Made by a program: the position numbers and the translations under genes
Part shown: positions 8,126 to 16,377 of the stretch, one piece after another
Numbering within the stretch: the first letter of the stretch is position 1
Layout of the letters: the number at the start of each line of letters is the position of its first letter
From: Enterovibrio norvegicus FF-33
GTDB lineage: Bacteria > Pseudomonadota > Gammaproteobacteria > Enterobacterales > Vibrionaceae
NCBI RefSeq assembly: GCF_000286835.2
Contig: NZ_AJYD02000038.1
Span: forward strand, 1,680,453 to 1,744,452
DNA: 64,000 nucleotides
Direction: 5' to 3'
Notes under the pieces: generated by a model
The model's input: the letters and a program-made list of their open reading frames with translations, nothing else
Databases searched by the model: none
What the model was told of the DNA's origin: nothing

Positions 8126-8243
8126 CGCCGCCTTAAGGGGTGAAAAACCACACCTCAACTCAAATTAACCACCGAATACACAAATGTGGATTCAAACCTA
8201 ACAAAACCGACGTTTTGAATCCCGCTTTAAGGCCTTGTTAACA
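8120..8243 (-). repeat. attC recombination site (VCR-like), 124 bp
   Basis: Read on the minus strand it begins TGTTAACAAGGCCTTAA and ends CTTAAGGCGGCGTTAGCA. These are the paired R''-L'' and L'-R' boxes of an attC: TGTTAAC pairs with GTTAGCA, and GCCTTAA with TTAAGGC. The length and the end sequence closely resemble the Vibrio cholerae repeat class. The stop codon of the 8238 gene lies inside the R'' box, as is usual for cassettes. Confidence 0.88.
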
Positions 8244-9074
8244 CTCATTCAGTGCACTCAATGTTGATAGATGATTTGCTACGAAGTTACTTTGCTCATT
8301 TAATAACTTATTGTTAACAAACAAATAGTTGTAGTTAACCGCAGAGTGCCCACCTATGAAGAGTATGAATCCCATATTTTCATACTCCTTACAAAAATCA
8401 AATGCTAGAACTTTTCCTATACTTTGGACTGCTTGTCTCATAACAAATCTTCCTCCACTCAATTCCGAGATGGAAGCATTAACCAAAGCAATAAACTGCC
8501 CGTGAGAAAGGTTAAAATTGAAGGGAGCACCATCAGGTAGTTCGTTCAGCTTATTAGGTTCGTCCCCCATGCAGAAAATAAGCCCTGTATTAACACTCAC
8601 AGGACATTCCGCTGAACGTTTAAATGAATATTTTTTCTGAGTTTTTTTGATTTTATTAATGATTTCTTTATCAAAATCAGTATCAGGTTTGTTAAAGATA
8701 ACTCTACGAACGTTTTCATCCATACCGTTTGATAGAACAGGGGGTTTCATAGCCTCTGCTATTTCTTGCCCTATATCATAATCACGAAGTAAGCCACCTC
8801 CAGGCTCATTTACCTCAACTAGCATAAGAGAACCGGCTTCACTCTCCGAACCATCACTTATTGCAAAATCTGGTGTCTTACCAAAAGTAATACCTACTCG
8901 TGCATAAGCACTAGCCCTTACTGGTTTGTCTTGTTGTATTAAGAGGAAAAATGACGGATCAATTCCTAATATCTTAGAAGCTTTGGTCAGCGCAATTGAT
9001 TCTATTTCAGACTCTCGTTGTTGTTTATATTGTTCTTTTTCTTCTTTTGTCATCGTATTCTCTCTGAGTGTTAA
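8126..9074 (-). mobile_element. Integron gene cassette with an unknown gene
   Basis: A 949-bp cassette. Its 5' boundary is the minus-strand G|TTAACACTCA (9075/9074), and its own R'' region reads TGAGTGTTAAC: the two are perfect reverse complements over 11 bp, as expected when cassette circularisation rebuilds attC. One gene fills almost the whole unit. No integrase gene is seen nearby, so this is an orphan cassette cluster or a secondary-site insertion. Confidence 0.8.
8238..9053 (-). CDS. Cassette-borne protein of unknown function
   Basis: A 271-residue protein that I do not recognise. It starts MTKEEKEQYKQQRES with a charged helix and has no signal peptide or transmembrane helix. Segments that may be structural landmarks are GITFGKTPDFAISDG, LMLVEVNEPGGGLLRDYD and GFILFIGGHSAVNYNY. 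The PDFAI...LVEVN spacing recalls a nuclease core, but the expected Lys is Asn, so I do not assign one. The start at 9053 has AGAGAG just upstream, within the first 22 bp of the cassette. It is the only gene of its cassette and lies directly upstream of a Shedu cassette, so a defence or accessory role is possible but unproven. Confidence 0.75.
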   Translation of the reverse strand: MTKEEKEQYKQQRESEIESIALTKASKILGIDPSFFLLIQQDKPVRASAYARVGITFGKTPDFAISDGSESEAGSLMLVEVNEPGGGLLRDYDIGQEIAEAMKPPVLSNGMDENVRRVIFNKPDTDFDKEIINKIKKTQKKYSFKRSAECPVSVNTGLIFCMGDEPNKLNELPDGAPFNFNLSHGQFIALVNASISELSGGRFVMRQAVQSIGKVLAFDFCKEYENMGFILFIGGHSAVNYNYLFVNNKLLNEQSNFVANHLSTLSALNEC

Positions 9075-9389
9075 CGCTTATTAGATCCAAACCGGCGCAC
9101 TCAATCCCACCATCAAAACCAATAACAACGCGAACAGCCTTCATCTTTACATCAGACGATCTTTCATTTCTCGTCCAATCGACATGCCCATTATTTTGGC
9201 ACCAAAGATACCACAAAACACAATAAACCATACTAATGATGAGTCACACATCTTGCTCAACTGACTGATTTTTATCCAAATGTGCTTATTGAGTCGCAAC
9301 AGTTTTCTGATGAGAGCTTTTGGCGTTTGCTTGATGTAAACGAGATGAAAGAAAGGAAATCAAAAAGTGCGCTCTAGGCGCACTCTTTG
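9054..9389. other. Intergenic segment upstream of the cassettes
   Basis: Holds the 5' cassette junction (TGTTAAC at 9069-9075 on plus) and the terminator of the histidine phosphatase gene at 9362-9388. I see no integrase gene, no attI and no second VCR-like attC in it. The short minus-strand frame 9025-9231 crosses the cassette junction and is unlikely to be a gene. Confidence 0.5.
9362..9388 (-). terminator. Intrinsic terminator of the histidine phosphatase gene
   Basis: On the minus strand, stem AGTGCGC / GCGCACT with a five-base loop followed by TTTTT, two bases after the stop codon region. Confidence 0.85.
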
Positions 9390-10007
9390 TTAGTTTTTCG
9401 GGGTGTTTAACACTTGCGGGGGAATAGCGTCGCCTTGTTTAACCAGCAACTTGAGTTCGCCGGTTTCATGGTGGGGCAAGGTACGGTGCTTATTTGGCGG
9501 TAGGTCATTAAACGCGGTGGCGAGTATTTGCAACGTGTCGCCGTGTGCCACCAGCAATATGACTTCGCCGTGGTATTTGGCATCGAATTCCAATATGGCA
9601 TTCAATGCGCGGGCCCTGACTTGCGCCGTGCTTTCAACGCCGCTTTCATTGTTGTCCACCGAGAGCGCATCTTTCGCCCAAACTTGTTCATACGCGGCGG
9701 AGGTCTTCCCTTCCCATTCCCCAAAATAACGTTCACGCAAACGAATGTCTTCGGTGGGCGCGGGCAAGTTCAGCGTGTTGGCAACAATGGCGGCGGTTTC
9801 TCTCGTTCGCGTGAAATCTGAGGTAAATATTTGGGTGATCGCTGCGCCGCTGTATTGCTCTGCGGCGGTTTTGGCTTGTTGTTCACCCAATGGTGAAAGG
9901 CCATATTGCACGCAGCCTATGGCGGGGTCACTGACCACTATGTCAGCCACATTGGCTTGGCTTTGGCCATGTCGTATCACCAAATAGGTATTGTTAAACA
10001 CTGTCAT
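9390..10007 (-). CDS. Histidine phosphatase family protein (phosphoglycerate mutase-like)
   Basis: A 205-residue cytosolic phosphatase of the branch-1 histidine superfamily. The signature RHGQSQANVAD (about residues 12-22) holds the nucleophilic His, ERYFGEWEGK supplies the proton-donor region, and LVAHGDTLQ carries the second catalytic His. The length fits small CobC/GpmB-type phosphatases rather than dPGM. The ATG at 10007 follows AAGGAAG. The substrate cannot be told from sequence. It has its own terminator and is divergent from the DeoR-type operon. Confidence 0.88.
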   Translation of the reverse strand: MTVFNNTYLVIRHGQSQANVADIVVSDPAIGCVQYGLSPLGEQQAKTAAEQYSGAAITQIFTSDFTRTRETAAIVANTLNLPAPTEDIRLRERYFGEWEGKTSAAYEQVWAKDALSVDNNESGVESTAQVRARALNAILEFDAKYHGEVILLVAHGDTLQILATAFNDLPPNKHRTLPHHETGELKLLVKQGDAIPPQVLNTPKN

Positions 10008-10419
10008 CGCACTTCCTTTTTTATTCTTTCAATTCGGGGCAATTCTGCTTTCTGTCTGTGTTCTGGTGTTCTGAAAAGCACTATTGAGAAAATCGCCGCG
10101 CTGCATGGCTAAAGGCTAATGCAGCTGCCCTGACTTTGCTATACCCATCCGCTGATGAGTGGTAGACACGCAAAACCTTCATCTGGCTGAAACCTGATTT
10201 TCACATTCGCTTGCTAACAATACGCATCACAAAACACCTAAATGACCAATTGCTCAAAATCACAGCCACATCTTGCAGTAGTGAGCACTTGACCATAAAA
10301 GTAATCATAAATGAGCATTTGATCAACAAATGAACAATATTTTCGTTCAAACGCTCAAAGATGTTGGCAAAATGTTAAATAACGGACTAGGTTGATTGGA
10401 AAATGGAGAAACAAGCAGT
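10008..10419. promoter_or_regulatory. Divergent promoter region with candidate DeoR operators
   Basis: About 410 bp between the phosphatase and the DeoR-type gene. It holds direct repeats TGAGCACTTGA (10282-10292) and TGAGCATTTGA (10312-10322), exactly 30 bp apart, and the palindrome-like TGAAC-N9-GTTCA at 10331-10349. These are good candidates for regulator binding in front of the ABC-transporter operon. No gene was seen. Confidence 0.5.
10331..10349 (+). promoter_or_regulatory. Candidate DeoR/GlpR-type operator
   Basis: TGAACAATATTTTCGTTCA has inverted TGAAC/GTTCA arms and lies about 70 bp before the regulator start. It broadly resembles GlpR-type sites, which contain GTTCG/CGAAC arms. Autoregulation is inference. 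Confidence 0.4.
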
Positions 10420-11214
10420 ATGACTCTGGATTCCAAGCTCAAATCAAAAACAGAGATTCGCCGCGAGTTGATCATCGAGATGACGCAGGCGAAAGGCAAC
10501 GTATCGGTAGAGATGCTCACCGAGTTTCTTGGCGTGTCTGCACAAACGGTACGACGTGACATTAACCAGCTCTGCGGTGAAAACCTGTTACGAAGACGAC
10601 ATGGTGGCGTCGAAAGTTTTGAACGCCAACTCAACGCACCCTATCAGCAAAGGGCGTTGACCAAATCGGAAGAAAAACGTGCCATTGCTCGTGCCGTGGC
10701 AGACATCATTCCTGATGGTGCAACCATTTTCATTTCTATTGGCTCTACCCCGGCCATTGTTGCCGAAGCACTCACGCAAAAATCCGAACTGACCGTGATG
10801 ACCAATAACCTGAATGCCGCGATGACGCTGAGTAATGAGCCGTCTAATCGCATCATCATTCCCGGCGGTGAATTAAGAATGCCTGATCGCGACATACTGG
10901 GTGATGGGGTGTTGGATTTTTTCAATAGTTACCGCGCTGAATTCGGCATTTTTGGCGTAGCAGGCGTCACGGAAGACGGCGGCATGTTGGATTTTCATGC
11001 GTCAGAAGTGCGTGTTCGTGAGGCCATTCGTACCCATTGCAAAACATCCGTGTTGGTGATGGACAGCACGAAACTCACACGTACAGCACCTGCCGTTGGC
11101 GGCAGTATTTTCGATGTTGACCAGATCATCATGGATCGGCATCCCGGCGATGATTTCTCTGCGCTCAGTGAGCGTGTTGGAGATCGTCTGAAGTTAGTTG
11201 GAGGCGAGGTTTGA
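10420..11214 (+). CDS. DeoR/GlpR-family transcriptional regulator
   Basis: A 264-residue repressor-type protein: N-terminal DeoR winged helix (VSVEMLTEFLGVSAQTVRRD, then RRRHGG), then the sugar-phosphate-binding DeoR C-terminal domain (FISIGSTPAIVAEAL, MTNNLNAA, IIIPGGELR, FGVAGVTEDGGML, VLVMDSTK). Members sense phosphorylated sugars or glycerol phosphate. I prefer the ATG at 10420, with GGAG twelve bases upstream, over the in-frame TTG at 10396. The stop overlaps the ATPase start by one base (TGATG), so it is the first gene of the transporter operon and is probably its local regulator. Confidence 0.88.
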   Translation: MTLDSKLKSKTEIRRELIIEMTQAKGNVSVEMLTEFLGVSAQTVRRDINQLCGENLLRRRHGGVESFERQLNAPYQQRALTKSEEKRAIARAVADIIPDGATIFISIGSTPAIVAEALTQKSELTVMTNNLNAAMTLSNEPSNRIIIPGGELRMPDRDILGDGVLDFFNSYRAEFGIFGVAGVTEDGGMLDFHASEVRVREAIRTHCKTSVLVMDSTKLTRTAPAVGGSIFDVDQIIMDRHPGDDFSALSERVGDRLKLVGGEV

Positions 11215-12230
11215 TGAACGCAGAGTCCTTTGTGGTATTCGACAATATTGGCAAGCGCTGGAACGGTCAGCTTGGTGTCGAAAACATTTCTATACAAATC
11301 CCTGAAGGGTCGTTTGTGGCATTACTTGGGCCATCGGGTTGCGGTAAATCCACCACATTGCGTTTACTGGCGGGATTGGAAATTCCCGATGAAGGTGAAA
11401 TTCATATTGATGGCCTTGACGTGACAGAAATGGCGCCGTCTGCGCGAAACCTGTCGATGGTGTTTCAGTCTTATGCGCTTTTCCCGCACCTCTCTGTGGC
11501 GGAAAACGTCATGTTCGGCATGAAGGTGCGAAAAGTCCCGAAGCAAGAACGATTAGAAAAGCTCAACAACGCGCTCGATATTACGGGGCTGCTGGGTTAC
11601 GAAGACAGAAAGCCCGGTGAGCTATCCGGCGGTCAGCGCCAACGTGTGGCTTTGGCTCGCGCCATTGTTGCGCGTCAGCCGTTGTGTTTGATGGATGAAC
11701 CCCTTTCAAACCTTGATGCCAAGCTGCGCCATTCGGTGCGAAAAGACATCAAGAAACTGCAACGCGACCTGGGCATGACGGTGGTGTATGTCACCCATGA
11801 CCAAACCGAAGCCATGAGCATGGCCGACATCATCATATTGATGAAAGACGGTCACATCATGCAAACCGGTTCGCCGAGAGATCTCTATGGCCAACCTCAG
11901 AATACTTTTGCTGCTGAATTTATTGGTGCTCCGCCCATGGCGTTGATCAACGGCGGCACGATTTCAGGCAGCGACCATGCCGACAAAGTGGGTGTGAGAA
12001 CTGAAAACGTCACGGTGGTGGAAGCCGGTAAAGGCCGACTGACCTGCACCGTGGCAGAAAGCGAATATCTTGGTGAAGAAACCCATGTGTTGTTAGAACA
12101 CCCTGCCGCCAAAGGGCTTGTGGTGAAAATGCCAGGTTATACGTCGTTAGTTGAAGGAAGCATCGTCGATATTACATTTGAAGATTCGACACTGCATTAC
12201 TTCGATGACAAGGGAAACCGAATGTCTTAG
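11214..12230 (+). CDS. ABC transporter ATPase, CUT1/UgpC-MalK type
   Basis: A 338-residue ATP-binding subunit of a carbohydrate-type importer. Motifs: Walker A GPSGCGKST, Q-loop VFQSYALFPH, signature LSGGQRQRVALARA, Walker B LCLMDEPLSNLD, switch His in YVTHDQTEA. After about residue 235 is the C-terminal TOBE/regulatory domain typical of MalK and UgpC. The ATG at 11214 is preceded by GGAGG and overlaps the regulator stop. Together with the solute-binding protein and two permeases it makes a complete importer. Confidence 0.93.
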   Translation: MNAESFVVFDNIGKRWNGQLGVENISIQIPEGSFVALLGPSGCGKSTTLRLLAGLEIPDEGEIHIDGLDVTEMAPSARNLSMVFQSYALFPHLSVAENVMFGMKVRKVPKQERLEKLNNALDITGLLGYEDRKPGELSGGQRQRVALARAIVARQPLCLMDEPLSNLDAKLRHSVRKDIKKLQRDLGMTVVYVTHDQTEAMSMADIIILMKDGHIMQTGSPRDLYGQPQNTFAAEFIGAPPMALINGGTISGSDHADKVGVRTENVTVVEAGKGRLTCTVAESEYLGEETHVLLEHPAAKGLVVKMPGYTSLVEGSIVDITFEDSTLHYFDDKGNRMS

Positions 12231-12335
12231 CAAAGCCTGCTGAGCAATTATTCTCTCGCCGCTTATCCATGGGGTTTGCAGGCAATCAGGGAATCGAACT
12301 TGAGATAAATGTTCAACTAAACCAATGGTGAAACT

Positions 12336-13601
12336 ATGAAGTTCTCTACGTTATTCAGTTGTGCCTTTGCGGGTACATTTGCTTTAGCCACCACATCTGC
12401 GGCAGCCGTCACAGAGCTAAACATGTACTACCCCATTGCCGTGGGCGGCTCGTTGACCAAAGTGGTCGATAAATTGGTGGATGATTTTGAAACCCAAAAT
12501 CCGGATATCAAGGTCAACGCCATTTACTCAGGCAACTACGACGACACCCGCGTTCGCGCCTTGTCTGCACTCAATTCTGGCGAACCGGCGCAGCTTGCGG
12601 TGATGTTCTCTATTGATGTGTATGACTTGATTGATCAAGAACTCATTTCGCCATTTGATGAAGTGATGAACAGCGAAACCGACAAAGCATGGCTGGAAGA
12701 TTTCTATCCTGCCTTGATGGAAAACGGTCAAGCTGAAGGTCAAACGTGGGGCATTCCGTTCCAGCGTTCAACCATTGTGGCTTACTACAACAAAGACATG
12801 TTTAGAGCCGCAGGTCTTGACCCAGAGAAGCCACCGACAACGTGGGCTGAACTGGTGGAAGTGGGCAAAAAGCTCACCAATGATGACACTTACGGCATCA
12901 TGATCCCCTCTACCGGTTACCCCTACTGGATGTTCCAAGCATTGGCGATTCAGAACGGCAAAAAGCTGATGTCTGATGACGGCTTAACCACTTACTTTGA
13001 TGATAAAGACGTGGTGGATACGTTGAAATTCTGGCAATCCCTGTCTCAAGAGCACGGCGTCATGCCATCTGGTACGGTTGAATGGGGCACGCTACGTCAG
13101 GCATTCCTTGAAGGCAAAACAGCCATGATGTGGCATTCAACGGGTAACCTCACCGCAGTGAAAAATGCCGCTAAATTTGATTTCGGTGTGGCGATGCTAC
13201 CAGGCAATGTCCGCCTTGGTTCACCAACGGGTGGCGGTAACTTCTACCTTTTCAAAGACACCACTGACGAAGAAAAAGCCGCGTCACTCAAACTCATCAA
13301 GTTTATGACTGCACCAGAGCAAGCGGCGCAATGGTCAATCGCAACGGGTTATATGGGCGTATCCAAAGGCGCATATAAAACGGAAGCATTGAAAAATTAC
13401 GTCGTGGAATTCCCACCTGCGCTGGTTGCGAGTAACCAACTTGAACATGCTGTGGCCGAGTTCTCGACCTATGAAACTGCACGTGTTCGTGAGGGGTTGA
13501 ACAACGCGATTCAGTCTGCATTAACGGGTAACAAAACACCGGAAGAGGCACTGGGTGAAGCGCAGCAATCTGCAAAACGCCTGCTTCGAAACTATCAATA
13601 G
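12336..13601 (+). CDS. ABC transporter solute-binding protein (family 1, UgpB-like)
   Basis: A 421-residue periplasmic binding protein with a Sec signal (MKFSTLFSCAFAGTFALA..., cleavage around SAAA). Family-1 hallmarks are visible: ELNMYYP at the mature N-terminus, DKLVDDFETQNPDIKV, IPFQRSTIVAYYNKDMF and PPTTWAELVEVGKKL. Length and pattern are closest to UgpB, which binds glycerol-3-phosphate or glycerophosphocholine, but sugar binders of the same family cannot be excluded. Its stop lies in the first unit of a 20-bp tandem repeat, and a hairpin follows before the permeases, which may raise its level relative to them. Confidence 0.9.
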   Translation: MKFSTLFSCAFAGTFALATTSAAAVTELNMYYPIAVGGSLTKVVDKLVDDFETQNPDIKVNAIYSGNYDDTRVRALSALNSGEPAQLAVMFSIDVYDLIDQELISPFDEVMNSETDKAWLEDFYPALMENGQAEGQTWGIPFQRSTIVAYYNKDMFRAAGLDPEKPPTTWAELVEVGKKLTNDDTYGIMIPSTGYPYWMFQALAIQNGKKLMSDDGLTTYFDDKDVVDTLKFWQSLSQEHGVMPSGTVEWGTLRQAFLEGKTAMMWHSTGNLTAVKNAAKFDFGVAMLPGNVRLGSPTGGGNFYLFKDTTDEEKAASLKLIKFMTAPEQAAQWSIATGYMGVSKGAYKTEALKNYVVEFPPALVASNQLEHAVAEFSTYETARVREGLNNAIQSALTGNKTPEEALGEAQQSAKRLLRNYQ

Positions 13602-13650
13602 GCTTTAAGTGCTATCTATAGGCTCTAAGTACTATCAATAGGCTGCAAGT
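13591..13650 (+). repeat. Three tandem copies of a 20-bp unit
   Basis: Units at 13591-13610, 13611-13630 and 13631-13650, consensus ACTATCAATAGGCTNNAAGT. The first copy includes the stop codon of the binding-protein gene. It may be a slippage expansion or an mRNA-stability element between binding protein and permeases. Confidence 0.85.
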
Positions 13651-13770
13651 AAAGGCCAGTCGTTAGAAGTCAGTCAGTACAAATAGGTACAGCCAGTAAG
13701 TAAAACGTCAGTTGGCGAACACCTATTCGTCAACCAGTAAGAAAGATATCAATAATCTAACCTGCATACG

Positions 13771-13795
13771 CCCCACCGCTGTCGTGGCGGGGTTT
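13771..13795 (+). terminator. Intercistronic hairpin (attenuator-like)
   Basis: CCCCACCGC-TGTC-GTGGCGGGG stem with one mismatch and one G-T pair, followed by TTTAT. It lies 23 bp before the first permease start. A partial terminator here would explain excess binding protein over permease. Confidence 0.55.
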
Positions 13796-13817
13796 ATGTC
13801 TCATACCGAGCAGTATT

Positions 13818-14711
13818 ATGAATCATTACGCGGAAATGGAACGTCGCAGACAACACCTCTACGGGTGGTTTCTCCTCACGCCTGCGGCCATTCTATTGAC
13901 ACTGTTTGCGTTTTATCCGTCGATGGCGACCTTTTGGGAAAGCTTATTTTCCAAAGGGACACGACGCAGACCGTCCGAATTTGTTGCCATGGAGAACTAT
14001 ACGGATCTGTTTAACGATCCCACGTTCTGGATTGTGGTAAAGAACAACCTCTTTTATGCCGCCATGACGATTCCGATCTCGATTGCTATCGCGTTGGCGA
14101 TGGCGCTATGGGCAAACTCGAAAATATCGGGTAAAGGCTTTGTGCGAACGGCATATTTCACCCCGACCGTGCTGCCGATGATCGCTGCTGCGAATCTCTG
14201 GCTGTTTTTCTACACACCTGACCTTGGGGTGTTAGATCAAATCGGGGCATTCTTTGGTTTTGAATCCGTCAACTGGCTAGGTCGACCTGAAACCGCGCTG
14301 TGGGCGGTGATCATCGTGACTATCTGGAAAGAAGCGGGCTTCTTCATGATTTTCTATCTTGCCGCGTTGCAGACCATTCCGGCGGACTATAAAGAAGCCG
14401 CCGACATTGAAGGCACAGGCCGATGGACTTACACGCGCCGCATTGTGTTACCCCTTTTGATGCCAACCACGTTGTTCATCACGGTGAATGCGATGATCAA
14501 CTCAGTCAAACTGATTGACCATCTGTTTATTCTGACCAAAGGCGGTCCCTCTGATTCGTCCAAACTGATCCTTTATTACATCTGGGAAATGGCGTTCGCC
14601 TTCTTCGATGCGCCACATGCCGCCGCCATGACGGTATTGGTGTTGCTAGTGCTGGGCATTGCTGCCGCTGTACAGTTCTTGTACCTCGATAAAAGGACGC
14701 ATTACCAATGA
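13818..14711 (+). CDS. ABC transporter permease 1 (UgpA-like)
   Basis: A 297-residue inner-membrane permease with about six transmembrane helices (first at YGWFLLTPAAILLTLFAFYP). The EAA loop that docks on the ATPase is seen as EAADIEGTGRWTYTRRIVLP near residues 193-212. The permease overlaps the next permease gene by four bases (ATGA). It forms the translocation pore with the following subunit. Confidence 0.92.
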   Translation: MNHYAEMERRRQHLYGWFLLTPAAILLTLFAFYPSMATFWESLFSKGTRRRPSEFVAMENYTDLFNDPTFWIVVKNNLFYAAMTIPISIAIALAMALWANSKISGKGFVRTAYFTPTVLPMIAAANLWLFFYTPDLGVLDQIGAFFGFESVNWLGRPETALWAVIIVTIWKEAGFFMIFYLAALQTIPADYKEAADIEGTGRWTYTRRIVLPLLMPTTLFITVNAMINSVKLIDHLFILTKGGPSDSSKLILYYIWEMAFAFFDAPHAAAMTVLVLLVLGIAAAVQFLYLDKRTHYQ

Positions 14712-15553
14712 GTTCCGTATCCTCAATGAAAAGCGTATCTCCAATGAAAATCGTCGAAAAATACCTCGATTCCTTTGGTGCATTGCTGCTTGCTGTTATC
14801 TGGATTTCACCGTTGCTATTTGCATTTTGGGCTGCGTTTCACACCACCTCTGACGCGGTGAACTTCAATCTATTGTCCGCATGGACATTGGATAACTTCA
14901 GGGTGGCTTGGGATGGCGCACCGTGGATTAAATACTTCATCAATACCTTCTTTCTGGTCACCATCGTACTGATCGGCCAGTTTGTGATCACCACGTTGGC
15001 AGGTTTTGCTTTCGCGCAGGTCAAATTCCCGGGTAAAGATTTCGTATTTATTCTGGTGCTGCTTCAGCTGTTTATTTTGCCTGAAGTGCTGATCGTCGAA
15101 AACTACGCGGTCACATCAAAACTGGGGTTGTTCGATACCATTTTGGGTGTGGGTATGCCCTACATGGCGAGTGCTTTCGGGATATTCCTGATGCGCCAGT
15201 CGTTCAAATCCGTGCCCTATGAATTGCACGAAGCGGCGAGTGTTGAAGGGTGTTCACTGTTTGGCATCTTAATGAAGGTGTATGTGCCGTTAGCGAAGCC
15301 AACCTATTTGGCTTATGCATTGGTGTCGGTTTCAACGCATTGGAATAACTTCCTGTGGCCGTTAATCGTGACCAATTCCGACGATACACGCCCATTAACC
15401 GTAGGTTTGTCGATTTTCGGCGCACCAGAGAACGGGGTCGATATTTCGGTGATCTCCGCCGCGACCATGATGTCGGTTGCGCCACTGCTGATCGCGTTTT
15501 TGATTTTCCAACGTCAGTTCGTGCAAGCGTTCTTGCGTGCGGGCATTAAATAG
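14708..15553 (+). CDS. ABC transporter permease 2 (UgpE-like)
   Basis: A 281-residue permease with six predicted helices and the EAA loop ELHEAASVEGCSLFGILMKV. Its start overlaps the upstream permease stop (ATGA), indicating coupled translation and equal stoichiometry. It is followed 26 bp later by the phosphodiesterase gene on the same strand. Confidence 0.92.
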   Translation: MSSVSSMKSVSPMKIVEKYLDSFGALLLAVIWISPLLFAFWAAFHTTSDAVNFNLLSAWTLDNFRVAWDGAPWIKYFINTFFLVTIVLIGQFVITTLAGFAFAQVKFPGKDFVFILVLLQLFILPEVLIVENYAVTSKLGLFDTILGVGMPYMASAFGIFLMRQSFKSVPYELHEAASVEGCSLFGILMKVYVPLAKPTYLAYALVSVSTHWNNFLWPLIVTNSDDTRPLTVGLSIFGAPENGVDISVISAATMMSVAPLLIAFLIFQRQFVQAFLRAGIK

Positions 15554-15579
15554 TCGAATAGCTAAGTAGAGGCTTTATT

Positions 15580-16377
15580 GTGACTCGGATTATTCAAATC
15601 ACAGATATTCACCTGACGGTGCCGCCACACAAGGTGTCCGGCCAGTTGAATACTTACGCACTGTTTGAACAGGCGATAGATAAGATTGAACAAGATCTCC
15701 CTTTGTTCGGTGACGTTGACGCCATTATCGCAACAGGAGACATCACGGATTACGGCGATGTGGAAAGCTATGAGCTGTTTAAGACACAGATTGAGCGCCT
15801 CAACTTGCCCTATTTGGTGATACCGGGAAATCATGACAGCCGCGAATCCATGAATGCGAGCTTTCCGCAATTGGCAGGGTTCGCCCCTCACGATGAAATC
15901 AATTGGGTGCAGGAATTTTCAGATTTCGATGTGATTGGGCTGGATACTGTCATTCCGCAACAAGGTGGTGGCGCGTTGTCGCCATCCACCTTGCAGTTTT
16001 TGGAACGTGCACTAGCGGCAAACCAAAACAAACCGGCGTTGATTGCCTTGCACCATCCGCCGTTTGCATCTGGCATTCGGTTTATGGACAGCATTGGTTT
16101 AAAAGGCGCTGACGCCATGACCGATTTGTTGAACCAGACCTCACAAGAAGTCCGTGTGATTTGCGGTCATTTGCATAACAGCATTGTGTGCAGCATGGGC
16201 AACGCGACCGTGCTGTCCTCCCCCGCTGTCGCCAGTAGTTTCATAACAGACCACCGACCGGACGCCCCAGTGGGTTTCACACAAAAACCCGGCGGTTACA
16301 TGCTTCATGAATGGCAAAACGGCTTTCGCAGCAGCTACCTTTCTTTGTCGCCAAATGGAGAGCTTTATCCGTTTTAA
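15580..16377 (+). CDS. Metallophosphoesterase, GpdQ/CpdA-like phosphodiesterase
   Basis: A 265-residue cytosolic binuclear-metal phosphodiesterase. The calcineurin-like motif set is complete: TDIHL, ATGDITDYGD, IPGNHDSR, LHHPP and CGHLHN. The length and the pattern match the CpdA/GpdQ class, which hydrolyses cyclic AMP or glycerophosphodiesters. Being the last gene of a Ugp-like import operon makes a role in cleaving an imported glycerophosphodiester the more likely of the two. It starts with GTG at 15580 after GTAGAGG and ends before a strong terminator. Confidence 0.88.
   Translation: MTRIIQITDIHLTVPPHKVSGQLNTYALFEQAIDKIEQDLPLFGDVDAIIATGDITDYGDVESYELFKTQIERLNLPYLVIPGNHDSRESMNASFPQLAGFAPHDEINWVQEFSDFDVIGLDTVIPQQGGGALSPSTLQFLERALAANQNKPALIALHHPPFASGIRFMDSIGLKGADAMTDLLNQTSQEVRVICGHLHNSIVCSMGNATVLSSPAVASSFITDHRPDAPVGFTQKPGGYMLHEWQNGFRSSYLSLSPNGELYPF

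Noticed and set aside
9025-9231. 68-codon minus-strand frame overlapping the cassette start
   Set aside because: It crosses the recombination junction at 9074/9075, overlaps the better-supported 8238 gene and has no recognisable protein features.
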